A stretch of DNA of 33,557 nt, from NCBI GenBank assembly GCA_902791295.1, contig CADAVI010000035.1, forward strand, positions 1 to 33,557, in the 5' to 3' direction. The stretch comes from an uncultured Bacteroidales bacterium. Its GTDB lineage: Bacteria; Bacteroidota; Bacteroidia; Bacteroidales; Bacteroidaceae. This document shows, piece by piece, positions 1 to 6,985 of the stretch. Within the stretch, counting starts at the first letter, position 1, and every line of letters starts with the position of its first letter. The notes beneath the pieces are model-generated. The model ran no database searches and was not told where the DNA came from. It saw only the letters and a list, made by a program, of their open reading frames with translations. Position numbers and translations under genes: made by a program.

Positions 1-135
1 CGCACCCTTGCCCTGTTCCTTAAGGAGCGCCTGGAACTGTACAAGGTGCCGCTCCTCTACGAAGAGGTCCCCGCCATCCGCCGCACCTTCAACGGCAAAC
101 CGGACCGCAAATCCTACCTGACGGACAATGTTTGA
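1..135 (+). CDS. AMP-dependent acyl-CoA synthetase/ligase family, C-terminal fragment
   Basis: Only the last 44 codons are in the window; the frame enters at base 1 and stops at TGA 133-135. The segment YKVPLLYEEVPAIRRTFNGK followed by PDRKSYL matches the mobile C-terminal subdomain of the ANL superfamily (acyl-CoA synthetases, O-succinylbenzoate-CoA ligases and relatives). There a KVP motif precedes a GKxxR motif whose lysine takes part in adenylate formation. Both motifs are intact, so this end of the gene looks functional. The substrate cannot be read from this fragment. An orphan minus-strand promoter lies about 50 bp downstream and points back into this gene. Family assignment rests on the motif spacing; alternatives within the superfamily remain open. 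Confidence 0.75.
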   Translation, partial: RTLALFLKERLELYKVPLLYEEVPAIRRTFNGKPDRKSYLTDNV

Positions 136-183
136 AATTGTGTAGCAAAAAATCAAAGATCGCTGTCGTTTTGAACGACGGTG

Positions 184-191
184 CAAAGATA
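184..191 (-). promoter_or_regulatory. Orphan -7 box TATCTTTG, minus strand
   Basis: The minus strand reads GTCGTATCTTTGCACCGTC, a textbook Bacteroidetes -7 element (TAnnTTTG) followed by GCA. I see no clear TTTG -33 element. Transcription would start near 180 and run leftwards. It would begin within a small hairpin (GTCGTT/AACGAC, 165-179) and continue antisense into the end of the synthetase gene. No open frame of useful size follows, so the product would be a non-coding RNA or nothing. Confidence 0.4.
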
Positions 192-250
192 CGACATTGA
201 AAGTGCGCTCTACGAATAAATGACCAACTTTTTTCAAATTTTTTTTGAGG

Positions 251-394
251 GTGGTCATTTGGTCATTTGTCAAAATCGAAAACAAATGCTGTCAAACCGC
301 CACTATAATATAAATATTTTATTTATATATAGTGAGCAAATAACCGCATTCCCGAAATTGAAAATGACCAAATGACAAATGACCAAATGACCAC
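251..394. repeat. Inverted octamer arrays around an AT-rich hairpin
   Basis: Two perfect 22-base arms face each other: 251-272 on plus and its exact reverse complement at 373-394. Each arm is built of TGACCAAA/TGACAAA units spaced 7-8 bp apart. Between them, 301-315 and 321-334 form an imperfect hairpin (CACTATA...TATAGTG) close to the centre of the whole dyad. Single further copies of the octamer occur near 217-226 and 446-455. Iteron-like spacing suggests a protein-binding or replication-type site, but this is inference. Confidence 0.75.
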
Positions 395-455
395 AAGACG
401 ATTAGCATAAGTCTCTGGTTATCTGCAGCAAAATGCTAATCACGCGTGGTCATTT
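385..455. repeat. Nested dyad sharing the octamer motif
   Basis: The outer arms AAATGACCAC (385-394) and GTGGTCATTT (446-455) enclose the inner arms GATTAGCAT (400-408) and ATGCTAATC (433-441), all perfect. The left outer arm is also the end of the upstream array, so the two dyads are chained. Confidence 0.65.
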
Positions 456-757
456 TATCATTACTGACTATAACTTTTTGTCCCCAAGCAGACATTATCC
501 GGGCAAAATCGCCCCAAAATCTCCACCGTTTTGCCCCAATTTTGGCTCAAAAAAGCCTCTTTTCTCCCCCACTTTCGCTTCAAAACTCACCAAAAAAGCC
601 TCTGACGACAGTCTGAGGAGCCTCTATCCGATTTTTCCCAAACACAATTCTCCACACGACTTTCTACACAAAAAACAAAACGTGTGCAATAAAAACGCAA
701 CGGCGTGCGTTATAGCAACATCAACGGAATAGCAACAACCCCAAAAACCACCCGCCT

Positions 758-871
758 ATGGCAAAACCACTACTCCCCGACGCCACCTTCATCACTCTCC
801 CCCAGCCTTCACAGGAAGTGATGGAGTATCTGCGCACACTGGCGCGCGCCTTCCGCCCCACACCCGTCTGA
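758..871 (+). CDS. Possible 37-residue small protein
   Basis: ATG 758 to TGA 869-871 encodes MAKPLLPDATFITLPQPSQE followed by VMEYLRTLARAFRPTPV. The composition looks protein-like: an amphipathic stretch around EVMEYLRTLARAF and codon use like that of neighbouring genes, in contrast with the poor sequence just upstream. It ends 4 bp from the convergent tsaD stop. I see no promoter box and no Shine-Dalgarno site, which is normal here. I do not recognise a function. No signal peptide or membrane segment is present. The alternative is a chance frame; its strongest support is the abrupt change in composition at its start. Confidence 0.4.
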   Translation: MAKPLLPDATFITLPQPSQEVMEYLRTLARAFRPTPV

Positions 872-875
872 AACG

Positions 876-1892
876 TCATATCGACGTACGGGCGTAGGCC
901 GGAGCCTCCATCGGGCAAAAGTCCTTGTCCCGGAACTTGTATGTGCCCACCATCGCTATCATGGCGGCATTGTCCGTGGTGTAGCCGAACTTGGGAATGA
1001 ACACCTGCCAGCCGTAGCGCCTGGCATGATCGAGGAAAGCGTTGCGCAGCCCGGTGTTGGCACTCACGCCGCCGGCCACAGCCACCTGCTTGATGCCCAA
1101 ATCCTTGGCCGCCTGACGAAGCTTCTTCATCAGAATATCCACCACGGTCTTCTCCAGCGAAGCGGCCAGGTCCTCCTTGTGGTGCTCCACAAAGTCGGGA
1201 TCCGTCTGCACCCACTCGCGCAGATGATAGAGGAAAGAGGTCTTGAGGCCGGAGAAGGAATAGTCGTAGCCCGCTATCTGGGGCTTGGAGAACTCGTAGG
1301 CCTCGGGATTGCCCTGACGCGCGAGGCGGTCAATGATCGGACCGCCGGGATAGCCCAGCCCCATCACCTTGGAGCACTTGTCGATGGCCTCGCCGGCCGC
1401 ATCGTCGATGGTCTGCCCCACAATCTCCATATCCTTATAGGAACGCACGAGGACAATCTGCGAATTGCCGCCGCTGACGAGCAGGCAGAGGAAGGGGAAC
1501 GAGGGTTCGCGGTGGTCCTCGCCAGCCTCGCGGATAAAGTGCGCCATGATGTGACCCTGCAGATGGTTGACCTCAATCATGGGGACGCCGAGCGAGGCGG
1601 CAAAGCCCTTGGCGAAGCTGACGCCGACAAGGAGCGAGCCCATCAGCCCCGGACCGCGCGTGAAAGCCACGGCGGACAAATCCTCACGCGAGACGCCGGC
1701 CCGCTTCAGGGCCTGGTCCACCACGGGGACGATGTTTTTCTGATGCGCACGCGATGCCAGTTCCGGCACCACGCCGCCGTAGGCCTCATGCACCACTTGC
1801 GAGGCCGTCACATTGGACAGCAGCACCCCGTCGCGCATCACGGCGGCGGAGGTGTCGTCGCACGAACTCTCAATAGCCAGTATTGTCACCAT
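876..1892 (-). CDS. tsaD: tRNA N6-adenosine threonylcarbamoyltransferase TsaD
   Basis: TsaD transfers the threonylcarbamoyl group from its adenylate to A37 of tRNAs that read ANN codons, working with TsaB and TsaE in the cytoplasm. The 338-residue product starts MVTILAIESSCDDTSAAV, as the family does. It has the metal-binding HLQGH motif near residues 110-114, FSGLKTS, and the late VAGGVSANTGLR segment. Length is normal. The start overlaps the end of map by 7 bp (ATGGTGA holds this start and the map stop), so translation is probably coupled. The gene ends a minus-strand run kdgK-eda-map-tsaD. The gene pair map-tsaD makes sense as core translation functions; the link to sugar-acid genes looks positional. 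Confidence 0.97.
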   Translation of the reverse strand: MVTILAIESSCDDTSAAVMRDGVLLSNVTASQVVHEAYGGVVPELASRAHQKNIVPVVDQALKRAGVSREDLSAVAFTRGPGLMGSLLVGVSFAKGFAASLGVPMIEVNHLQGHIMAHFIREAGEDHREPSFPFLCLLVSGGNSQIVLVRSYKDMEIVGQTIDDAAGEAIDKCSKVMGLGYPGGPIIDRLARQGNPEAYEFSKPQIAGYDYSFSGLKTSFLYHLREWVQTDPDFVEHHKEDLAASLEKTVVDILMKKLRQAAKDLGIKQVAVAGGVSANTGLRNAFLDHARRYGWQVFIPKFGYTTDNAAMIAMVGTYKFRDKDFCPMEAPAYARTSI

Positions 1893-2752
1893 GTCAGTCG
1901 TTCCACTCCGTTTTCAGTCATTACAAAAGTATGTTCCCACTGGGCCGAGGGCAGCTCGTCGTCGGTGATGACCTCCCATCCGTAGGGGTCGTCCTCATCG
2001 ATAAAGACGCGCCACGAGCCCTGATTGATCATCGGCTCGATGGTGAACGTCATGCCGGGCACGAGGAGCATGCCCGTGCCGCGCGCGCCGCGGTGCTCCA
2101 CCTCGGGCTCTTCGTGGAACTGCAGCCCCACGCCGTGGCCGCAGAGGTCGCGCACGACGGAGAAGCCGTGACTGTGGGCGTGCTTCTCAATGGCGTGGCC
2201 CAAGTCGCCCACAAAGACGTAGGGCTCGCTGCACACGCGCTCGCCAATCTTCAGACATTCCCAGGCCACATCGACCAGTTCCTGCTTCTTGGGCGTCGTC
2301 TTGCCAATCACGAACATACGGCTGGCGTCGGCGTAGTAGCCGTCGAGGATGGTGGTGCAGTCCACGTTGATGATGTCGCCCTCCTCAAGCACGACGTCCT
2401 CTGAAGGGATGCCGTGGCAGACCACCTCGTTGATGCTGGTGCAGCAGCTCTTGGGGAAGCCTTCGTAGTTAAGAGGTGCGGGGATGCCGCCGCCTTTGGT
2501 CGTCGTCTCATAGACGATGCGGTCAATCTCTTCGGTCGTCATGCCCTCGCGTATCTTCTCCTGCACGGCATCGAGCACCGCCGTGTTGAGCACACCGGCC
2601 CGGCGGATGCCCTCTATCTGCTCGGGCGTCTTGATGAGGTCGCGCGTGGGGCACAGCTTGCCCCGCTCCTGGAAGGACAGTATCCTGCGGTCCATCTCAG
2701 TGAGCGGCTGCCCCGGAATCAAAGTCCAGTTGGCCTTCTTCTTTTTACCCAT
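1886..2752 (-). CDS. map: Type I methionine aminopeptidase
   Basis: It removes the initiator methionine from nascent proteins. The 288-residue product has the pita-bread fold signatures: NVDCTTILDGYYADAS with two metal-binding aspartates, GHGVGLQFHE with the histidine, TIEPM, and QWEHT near the end with the last glutamates. It carries an N-terminal extension of about 40 residues before the catalytic domain (MGKKKKANWTLIPGQPLTEM onward), with a basic patch and prolines. Similar extensions occur in some bacterial MetAP-I forms and are thought to help ribosome association. ATG 2752 is 12 bp downstream of the eda stop. The 3' end overlaps tsaD. Confidence 0.96.
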   Translation of the reverse strand: MGKKKKANWTLIPGQPLTEMDRRILSFQERGKLCPTRDLIKTPEQIEGIRRAGVLNTAVLDAVQEKIREGMTTEEIDRIVYETTTKGGGIPAPLNYEGFPKSCCTSINEVVCHGIPSEDVVLEEGDIINVDCTTILDGYYADASRMFVIGKTTPKKQELVDVAWECLKIGERVCSEPYVFVGDLGHAIEKHAHSHGFSVVRDLCGHGVGLQFHEEPEVEHRGARGTGMLLVPGMTFTIEPMINQGSWRVFIDEDDPYGWEVITDDELPSAQWEHTFVMTENGVERLTW

Positions 2753-2764
2753 TATCCCAAAAGA

Positions 2765-3433
2765 CTATGCGCGCGCTTCAGCAATGTAGGACAGCGCCTC
2801 ACGGCACTTGTCGGTCACGTAGGCCCAGTCGCCGGCCTTCACCCGGTCCGAGGGGAAGAGCTTGGAGCCCATGCCCACACAGAACACGCCGGCCTTGAAC
2901 CACGCCGTGAGGTTCTCCCTGTCGGGCGACACGCCGCCCGTCACCATGATCTTCGACCAGGGCATCGGCGCCTTGAGGCCCTTCACCATGTTGGGGCCAT
3001 AGACGTCGCCGGGGAACAGCTTGGTGAGGTCGCAGCCCAACTCCTGAGCCTTGCCTATCTCGCTCACTGTGCCGCAGCCGGGGCAATAGGGCACGAGGCG
3101 GCGGTTGCACACGGGCGCAATGTCGGGATTGAAGAGCGGACCCACCACAAAGCAGGCGCCGAGCTGGAGATAGAGCCCGGCAGTGGGCGCATCGACCACG
3201 GAGCCGATGCCCAGAGCCAATTCGGGGCACTCCCTGTCGGCCCACTTCACCAGTTCGGCAAACACCTCCTGGGCGAAATCGCCGCGGTTGGTGAACTCGA
3301 AGGCACGCACGCCGCCCTCGTAGCAGGCCTTCACGACATTCTTGCAGACCTCAACGTCCTTATTATAGAAAACGGGAACCATCGGTGCGGCAGCAATCTT
3401 GGCCAACACCTGTATCTTGTCAAATTTTGCCAT
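2765..3433 (-). CDS. eda: KDPG/KHG aldolase family (2-dehydro-3-deoxy-phosphogluconate aldolase)
   Basis: It splits 2-keto-3-deoxy-6-phosphogluconate into pyruvate and glyceraldehyde 3-phosphate. The 222-residue product has the Schiff-base lysine in DLTKLFPGD (K138) and the catalytic glutamate in FEFTNRG (E46), both in the expected context, and a [11 protein letters not shown] phosphate-binding turn near the end. It follows kdgK by 44 bp, and the two enzymes form a two-step route: kinase first, aldolase second. This is the usual end of uronate (pectin or alginate) breakdown. The spacer to kdgK carries five heptamer repeats. Members of this family can also act on KHG; the neighbour argues for KDPG. 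Confidence 0.95.
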   Translation of the reverse strand: MAKFDKIQVLAKIAAAPMVPVFYNKDVEVCKNVVKACYEGGVRAFEFTNRGDFAQEVFAELVKWADRECPELALGIGSVVDAPTAGLYLQLGACFVVGPLFNPDIAPVCNRRLVPYCPGCGTVSEIGKAQELGCDLTKLFPGDVYGPNMVKGLKAPMPWSKIMVTGGVSPDRENLTAWFKAGVFCVGMGSKLFPSDRVKAGDWAYVTDKCREALSYIAEARA

Positions 3434-3440
3434 TACAAAG

Positions 3441-3475
3441 AAATGTAAAATGTAAAGTGAAAAGTGTGAAATGTG
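3441..3475. repeat. Heptamer tandem repeat, consensus AARTGTR
   Basis: Five 7-bp units in register: AAATGTA, AAATGTA, AAGTGAA, AAGTGTG, AAATGTG. They fill almost the whole kdgK-eda spacer. The 16-base word AAATGTAAAATGTAAA recurs at 27354, in the spacer before the purine permease gene. Confidence 0.7.
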
Positions 3476-3477
3476 AA

Positions 3478-4500
3478 CTATCTCTGCACACGTCCGTTGG
3501 CACTGCCGGCGGCAAGAGCCTCCACCTCTTCGACGCTCACGAGATTGAAGTCGCCGGGGATGGTGTGCTTAAGCGCACTGGCGGCTACGGCAAACTCAAG
3601 CGCTTCGCCCTGGGTCTTCTTGGTGAGCAGGCCGTGAATCAGGCCGCCGGAGAAGCTGTCGCCGCCGCCCACACGGTCGATGATGGGATTGACGTCGTAG
3701 CGCTTGCTCTGGTAGAACTCCTTGCCGTCGTAGATGAGGGCCTTCCAGCCGTTGTGCGTGGCGGAGAAGCTCTCGCGCAGCGTGCTCACCACATATTTGA
3801 AACCGAACTCCTGCATCATCTGGCGGAAAATGCCCTCGTAGCCGGCGGCATCCGTCTGTCCGCCCTCGACATCGGCGTCGGGCTTGAAGCCGAGACACAG
3901 CTCTGCGTCCTCCTCGTTGCCGATGCAGACATCGACATACTGCATGAGCGGACGCATCACGGAGATGGCTTTCTCGCTGGTCCAGAGCTTCTTGCGGAAG
4001 TTGAGGTCCACGCTGACGGTGACGCCGTGCTTCTTGGCGGCGATGCAGGCCTGGCGCAGACACTCGGCAGAGGCGTCGGAGATGGCGGGCGTGATGCCGC
4101 TCCAATGGAACCAGTCGGCACCCTCAAATATTCTGTCAAAATCAAAGTCCTCGGGCTTGGCTTCGGCAATGGCACTGTGGGCGCGGTCGTAAATCACCTT
4201 GGAGGGACGCATCGAAGCGCCGGTCTCAGCATAGTAGAGCCCCACGCGATCACCGCCACGGGCCACAAAGTCGCAGTTGACGCCGTAGCGGCGCATGCCG
4301 TTGAGGGCAATCTGGCCGATTTCATGCTTGGGAAGCTTGGACACAAAATAGCAGTCGTGGCCATAGTTGGCACACGAAACAGCCACATTGGCCTCGCCGC
4401 CGCCGGGAATAATCCGGAAGCTGTCAGCCTGAATAAAACGATAGTTACCTTCGGGAGAGAGGCGGAGCATCAGTTCGCCCATGGTCACGATTTTTGCCAT
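3478..4500 (-). CDS. kdgK: PfkB-family sugar kinase, probably 2-keto-3-deoxygluconate kinase
   Basis: It probably phosphorylates 2-keto-3-deoxygluconate with ATP to give the substrate of the adjacent aldolase. The 340-residue product has the ribokinase-family signatures: [15 protein letters not shown] near the N-terminus for sugar binding, and [16 protein letters not shown] near the C-terminus with the catalytic aspartate and anion hole. The open frame runs far upstream (to 5433), but that part is antisense to real genes. The start [18 protein letters not shown] at ATG 4500 fits the family and sits 29 bp after a minus-strand -7 box (TACCTTTG, 4530-4537). It is the first gene of the kdgK-eda-map-tsaD run. 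The exact substrate is inferred from the neighbour; other PfkB sugars are possible. Confidence 0.92.
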   Translation of the reverse strand: MAKIVTMGELMLRLSPEGNYRFIQADSFRIIPGGGEANVAVSCANYGHDCYFVSKLPKHEIGQIALNGMRRYGVNCDFVARGGDRVGLYYAETGASMRPSKVIYDRAHSAIAEAKPEDFDFDRIFEGADWFHWSGITPAISDASAECLRQACIAAKKHGVTVSVDLNFRKKLWTSEKAISVMRPLMQYVDVCIGNEEDAELCLGFKPDADVEGGQTDAAGYEGIFRQMMQEFGFKYVVSTLRESFSATHNGWKALIYDGKEFYQSKRYDVNPIIDRVGGGDSFSGGLIHGLLTKKTQGEALEFAVAASALKHTIPGDFNLVSVEEVEALAAGSANGRVQR

Positions 4501-4529
4501 AATGTTGATTATTAAAATTGTTTTCACCA

Positions 4530-4537
4530 CAAAGGTA
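4530..4537 (-). promoter_or_regulatory. -7 box TACCTTTG for kdgK
   Basis: The minus strand reads TTTTTTTGTACCTTTG just upstream of kdgK. It lies 29 bp from the ATG. No good TTTG -33 element is seen at normal spacing; the palindrome at 4549-4561 occupies that zone. Confidence 0.55.
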
Positions 4538-4548
4538 CAAAAAAACTG

Positions 4549-4561
4549 CCGTCTAAGACGG
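4549..4561. promoter_or_regulatory. Palindrome CCGTCTAAGACGG between divergent promoters
   Basis: Perfect 6-bp arms with one central base. It sits about 11 bp upstream of the kdgK -7 box and about 18 bp upstream of the lipoprotein -7 box, so it overlaps the -33 zone of both divergent promoters. That is a natural place for an operator. No regulator is encoded nearby. Confidence 0.4.
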
Positions 4562-4579
4562 AATTCACAAAAAAAATTG

Positions 4580-4587
4580 TATCTTTG
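4580..4587 (+). promoter_or_regulatory. -7 box TATCTTTG for the lipoprotein-rsmG-cobB operon
   Basis: TATCTTTG lies 18 bp upstream of ATG 4606. A matching -33 element is not obvious; the palindrome at 4549-4561 is in its place. Confidence 0.5.
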
Positions 4588-4605
4588 TCGTAAAAATTGA
4601 AACAA

Positions 4606-5382
4606 ATGAAACATCTCATCTCTGTTTTCATGCTCTGCGGCCTGCTCACGCTGACCGCCTGCGATCAGTTCCGAAGACAAAGCGGACAGGAAAGAGACTC
4701 CGCCGTCATCACGGATTTGCGCAACTACAGCGACACGCTCACCATGAAGGTGGAAAAAAGCGTGATGGAGGGGCAGAAATATCCCGCCTACAGCATCTCC
4801 GTGAAAGTCGCCCTGACGGGCAACGACTCCATTGACGAAGCCATTTGCAAGGCCGTCTTCGGACGCGCAGGCGACGCGCAGGAAGTCATGAAGGAATTCG
4901 TGGACTCGCTGGCGACGGAATTCACCGAGGAACTGACGGAATTCTACGACCCCGCCATGGAGGATGACCAGATGTACTACGAATACCACGTGAAATGCCT
5001 GCCCGCAGACTTCGCCAAGACCAGTGCGGCCCACCCCGCCCTTTCCTACACCTGCATCGTGGAGACCTATCAGGGCGGCGCACACGGCAGCTTCGACGTG
5101 CAATATCTGAACTTCTCTGCCGCAGACGGGCACCGCATCCGGCTCAACGAAGTGTATGACGGCGACCCCTGCCTGGCCATGATGGACCGGCTGCTCAAAG
5201 ACAACGGATGCAAGACGAAGGAAGAACTCATGGAAAAGACGGACATCCTGATGACGGGCGACCTCTATCCCACGGAGAACTTCCTGCTCGAGGGCGACAG
5301 CATCACCTTCCGCTTTAACGCTTACGAAATAGCGCCCTACTCCAGCGGAGCAGTAGAAATAACGGTGCCATGCAATCAATAG
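4606..5382 (+). CDS. Lipoprotein with DUF4163/DUF3298 (RsiV-like) domain
   Basis: The 258-residue product begins MKHLISVFMLCGLLTLTACD, a lipoprotein signal with lipobox LTAC, so it should be acylated and envelope-anchored. The frame extends to a TTG at 4597, but ATG 4606 gives the normal signal length. The segments YQGGAHGSFDVQYLNFSAAD and, near the end, FRFNAYEIAPYSSGAVEI match the DUF3298 fold seen in the periplasmic part of the anti-sigma factor RsiV and in many stand-alone Bacteroidetes lipoproteins. There is no transmembrane or sigma-binding part, so it is not an anti-sigma factor itself. Its end overlaps rsmG by 13 bp. Molecular function is unknown; ligand or lysozyme binding would be speculation. 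Confidence 0.85.
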   Translation: MKHLISVFMLCGLLTLTACDQFRRQSGQERDSAVITDLRNYSDTLTMKVEKSVMEGQKYPAYSISVKVALTGNDSIDEAICKAVFGRAGDAQEVMKEFVDSLATEFTEELTEFYDPAMEDDQMYYEYHVKCLPADFAKTSAAHPALSYTCIVETYQGGAHGSFDVQYLNFSAADGHRIRLNEVYDGDPCLAMMDRLLKDNGCKTKEELMEKTDILMTGDLYPTENFLLEGDSITFRFNAYEIAPYSSGAVEITVPCNQ

Positions 5383-5951
5383 AACGGTATTTCCCGGAAC
5401 TGACAGAGCGGCAGAGGCGGCAGTTTGCAGCATTGGACGAACTCTACCGCACTTGGAATGCCCGCATCAACGTGATCTCGCGCAAGGATATCGATGCGCT
5501 GTATGAACATCACGTGCTCCATTCGCTCGGTATCGCCAAAGCCTTTCCCCTCGCCGACGGCACAAGAATCATGGACCTCGGCACCGGAGGCGGATTCCCC
5601 GGCATTCCCCTGGCCATCATGATGCCCGGGGCACATTTCCACCTGGTGGACTCCATCGGCAAGAAAATCAGGGTGTGCAATGAAGTCATCGCTGCGCTGG
5701 GGCTCGACAACGTCACAACAGAATGGACACGTGTCGAGAATATGCACACGAACTATGATGTCGTCGTGTCTCGGGCTGTGGCGCCAATAGAGGACCTCAT
5801 CCGCTGGAGCAAGCCGTTGGCCAAACGCCTGATATGCCTTAAAGGAACGAAAGAGATAAAAGAAAACAAATACATAGAAATTAAGCCTTTGTCGAATTTC
5901 TTTCAGGAGGAATTCTTTCAGGAGAAGGCTGCCGTGAGTGTGTTACTTTAA
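5370..5951 (+). CDS. rsmG: 16S rRNA (guanine527-N7)-methyltransferase RsmG
   Basis: RsmG methylates N7 of G527 in 16S rRNA with S-adenosylmethionine. The 193-residue product has the class I methyltransferase motif DLGTGGGFPGIPLA (about residues 70-83) and the family context VSRAVAPIEDLIRWSKP. ATG 5370 lies inside the end of the preceding lipoprotein gene (13-bp overlap), suggesting coupled translation. The sirtuin gene follows after 16 bp. The C-terminus is a little short and ends KAAVSVLL. Loss of RsmG is known to give low-level streptomycin resistance in other bacteria. Confidence 0.95.
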   Translation: MQSIERYFPELTERQRRQFAALDELYRTWNARINVISRKDIDALYEHHVLHSLGIAKAFPLADGTRIMDLGTGGGFPGIPLAIMMPGAHFHLVDSIGKKIRVCNEVIAALGLDNVTTEWTRVENMHTNYDVVVSRAVAPIEDLIRWSKPLAKRLICLKGTKEIKENKYIEIKPLSNFFQEEFFQEKAAVSVLL

Positions 5952-5967
5952 AACTACGGAACAAGAC

Positions 5968-6669
5968 ATGAAGAAGCATATCGTTGTATTGACGGGAGCC
6001 GGCATGAGCGCAGAAAGCGGCGTGAGCACATTCCGCGACAGCGGAGGACTGTGGGAGCAATACCGGGTGGAACAGGTCGCCACTCCGGAAGGATGGCACG
6101 AGGACCCGAAACTGGTGACCGACTTCTACAACGGGCTCCGCAAACAGCTGCTCACAAAAGAACCCTGTGAAGGCCACCGCCTGTTGGCGGCTCTGGAAAA
6201 AGACTGCAACGTGAGCATCATCACACAGAATGTGGATGACCTGCACGAGCGGGCCGGTTCGACCGATGTGCTCCACCTGCACGGCGAGCTCTTCAAGGTG
6301 ACCTCGTCGGCGAACCCCAACGACCCGCGACAGATTCGCACGCTCAGCGCCGACGAATGGGAAGTGAAGATGGGCGACAAAGCCCCCGACGGCAGTCAGC
6401 TGCGTCCGTTCATCGTGTGGTTCGGAGAAGCGGTACCCAACATCGAACGTGCAGCGGAAATCTGCAGCAAGGCAGACGTCTTTCTTATTATCGGCACAAG
6501 CCTGAACGTATATCCTGCCGCAGGACTCATACAATATGTCCCTGAAGCCTGTCCCGTATATCTGATAGATCCGGCAGAGGTGACAATCCCTTCCTATATG
6601 CCCGTCACCCACATCAGGAAAGGAGCTTCGGAAGGCATGAGGGCATTTCTACAGACACTGCAGCGGTAA
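5968..6669 (+). CDS. cobB: NAD-dependent protein deacylase, sirtuin family (CobB-like)
   Basis: It removes acyl groups from lysines using NAD. The 233-residue product has the sirtuin motifs GAGMSAESGVSTFRD (10-24), TQNVDDLHERAG and the catalytic histidine in LHLHGEL (H105). The four zinc cysteines found in most sirtuins are absent: the segment after HGEL (VTSSANPNDPRQIRTL) has none. The acyl-pocket segment reads FYNGLRKQL, whereas E. coli CobB reads FYNARRRQL as I recall it. The tyrosine is kept but the arginine used for succinyl-lysine binding appears to be leucine here. ATG 5968 is chosen over an upstream GTG because it gives the standard MKKHIVVLTGAG start. It is the last gene of the lipoprotein-rsmG-cobB run. 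Confidence 0.93.
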   Translation: MKKHIVVLTGAGMSAESGVSTFRDSGGLWEQYRVEQVATPEGWHEDPKLVTDFYNGLRKQLLTKEPCEGHRLLAALEKDCNVSIITQNVDDLHERAGSTDVLHLHGELFKVTSSANPNDPRQIRTLSADEWEVKMGDKAPDGSQLRPFIVWFGEAVPNIERAAEICSKADVFLIIGTSLNVYPAAGLIQYVPEACPVYLIDPAEVTIPSYMPVTHIRKGASEGMRAFLQTLQR

Positions 6670-6693
6670 AAACTTTTCCCCATACATTATAAT

Positions 6694-6735
6694 AAAAAAG
6701 AGCACCCACCAAACCGAAGTTAAAATGAGTGCTCT
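6694..6735 (-). terminator. Probable terminator for the tRNA transcript
   Basis: The arms AGAGCAC (6699-6705) and GTGCTCT (6729-6735) form a 7-bp stem with a 23-base loop. On the minus strand the stem is followed by a run of six T (6694-6699). It lies about 20 bp past the tRNA 3' end. Confidence 0.55.
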
Positions 6736-6754
6736 CACACAACAACATCAACGA

Positions 6755-6835
<81 letters not shown>

Positions 6836-6867
6836 AAAAAAATGCGCCCGAAAGGGATTTGCGAGTG

Positions 6868-6875
6868 CAAAAGTA
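6868..6875 (-). promoter_or_regulatory. -7 box TACTTTTG upstream of tRNA-Thr
   Basis: The minus strand reads TTTTTTTGTACTTTTGCACTC, 32 bp upstream of the tRNA 5' end. It indicates the duplicated tRNA gene still has a promoter. Confidence 0.5.
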
Positions 6876-6985
6876 CAAAAAAATATTATATTTCCTGCCA
6901 TCAGCCGGATTTTTCTTGCGTTTTAAGCGCAAAAACTCACAACTTTTCTCACTTAAAGAGCTATTCTGGAAACAGATTTGCAAAA

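Larger units (their letters stand above)
136..757. other. Gene-poor, AT-rich island A
   Basis: This 622-bp stretch has no convincing gene. The one open frame (433-732, plus) has no ribosome site, no recognisable motif and composition like the surrounding non-coding DNA. The left part holds inverted arrays of a TGACCAAA-type octamer around an AT-rich hairpin, a second nested dyad, and a minus-strand promoter with no gene behind it. The right part (about 480-750) is rich in C and A runs and contains the word AAAAAAGCCTCT twice (551-562 and 593-604). The layout resembles that of the island at 31651-32412. Confidence 0.7.

Noticed and set aside
433..732. 99-residue plus-strand open frame in island A
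   Set aside because: No family resemblance, low-complexity Pro/Lys/Ser composition, overlap with the octamer repeat, and no promoter. Better explained as chance.
136..757. Insertion sequence or integrated element in island A
   Set aside because: No transposase or integrase frame and no target-site duplication could be found; only arrays and dyads are visible.
1026..1985. Long antisense frames rich in His, Gly, Ala or Arg (for example 1026-1985 plus, 19821-21983 minus, 25312-26388 minus, 27371-28714 minus)
   Set aside because: All lie opposite well-identified genes and reflect GC-rich third codon positions; none has a recognisable domain.
4501..5433. Upstream extension of the kdgK frame to a 651-residue protein
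   Set aside because: It is antisense to the lipoprotein and rsmG genes, and the PfkB family starts at [10 protein letters not shown] (ATG 4500).
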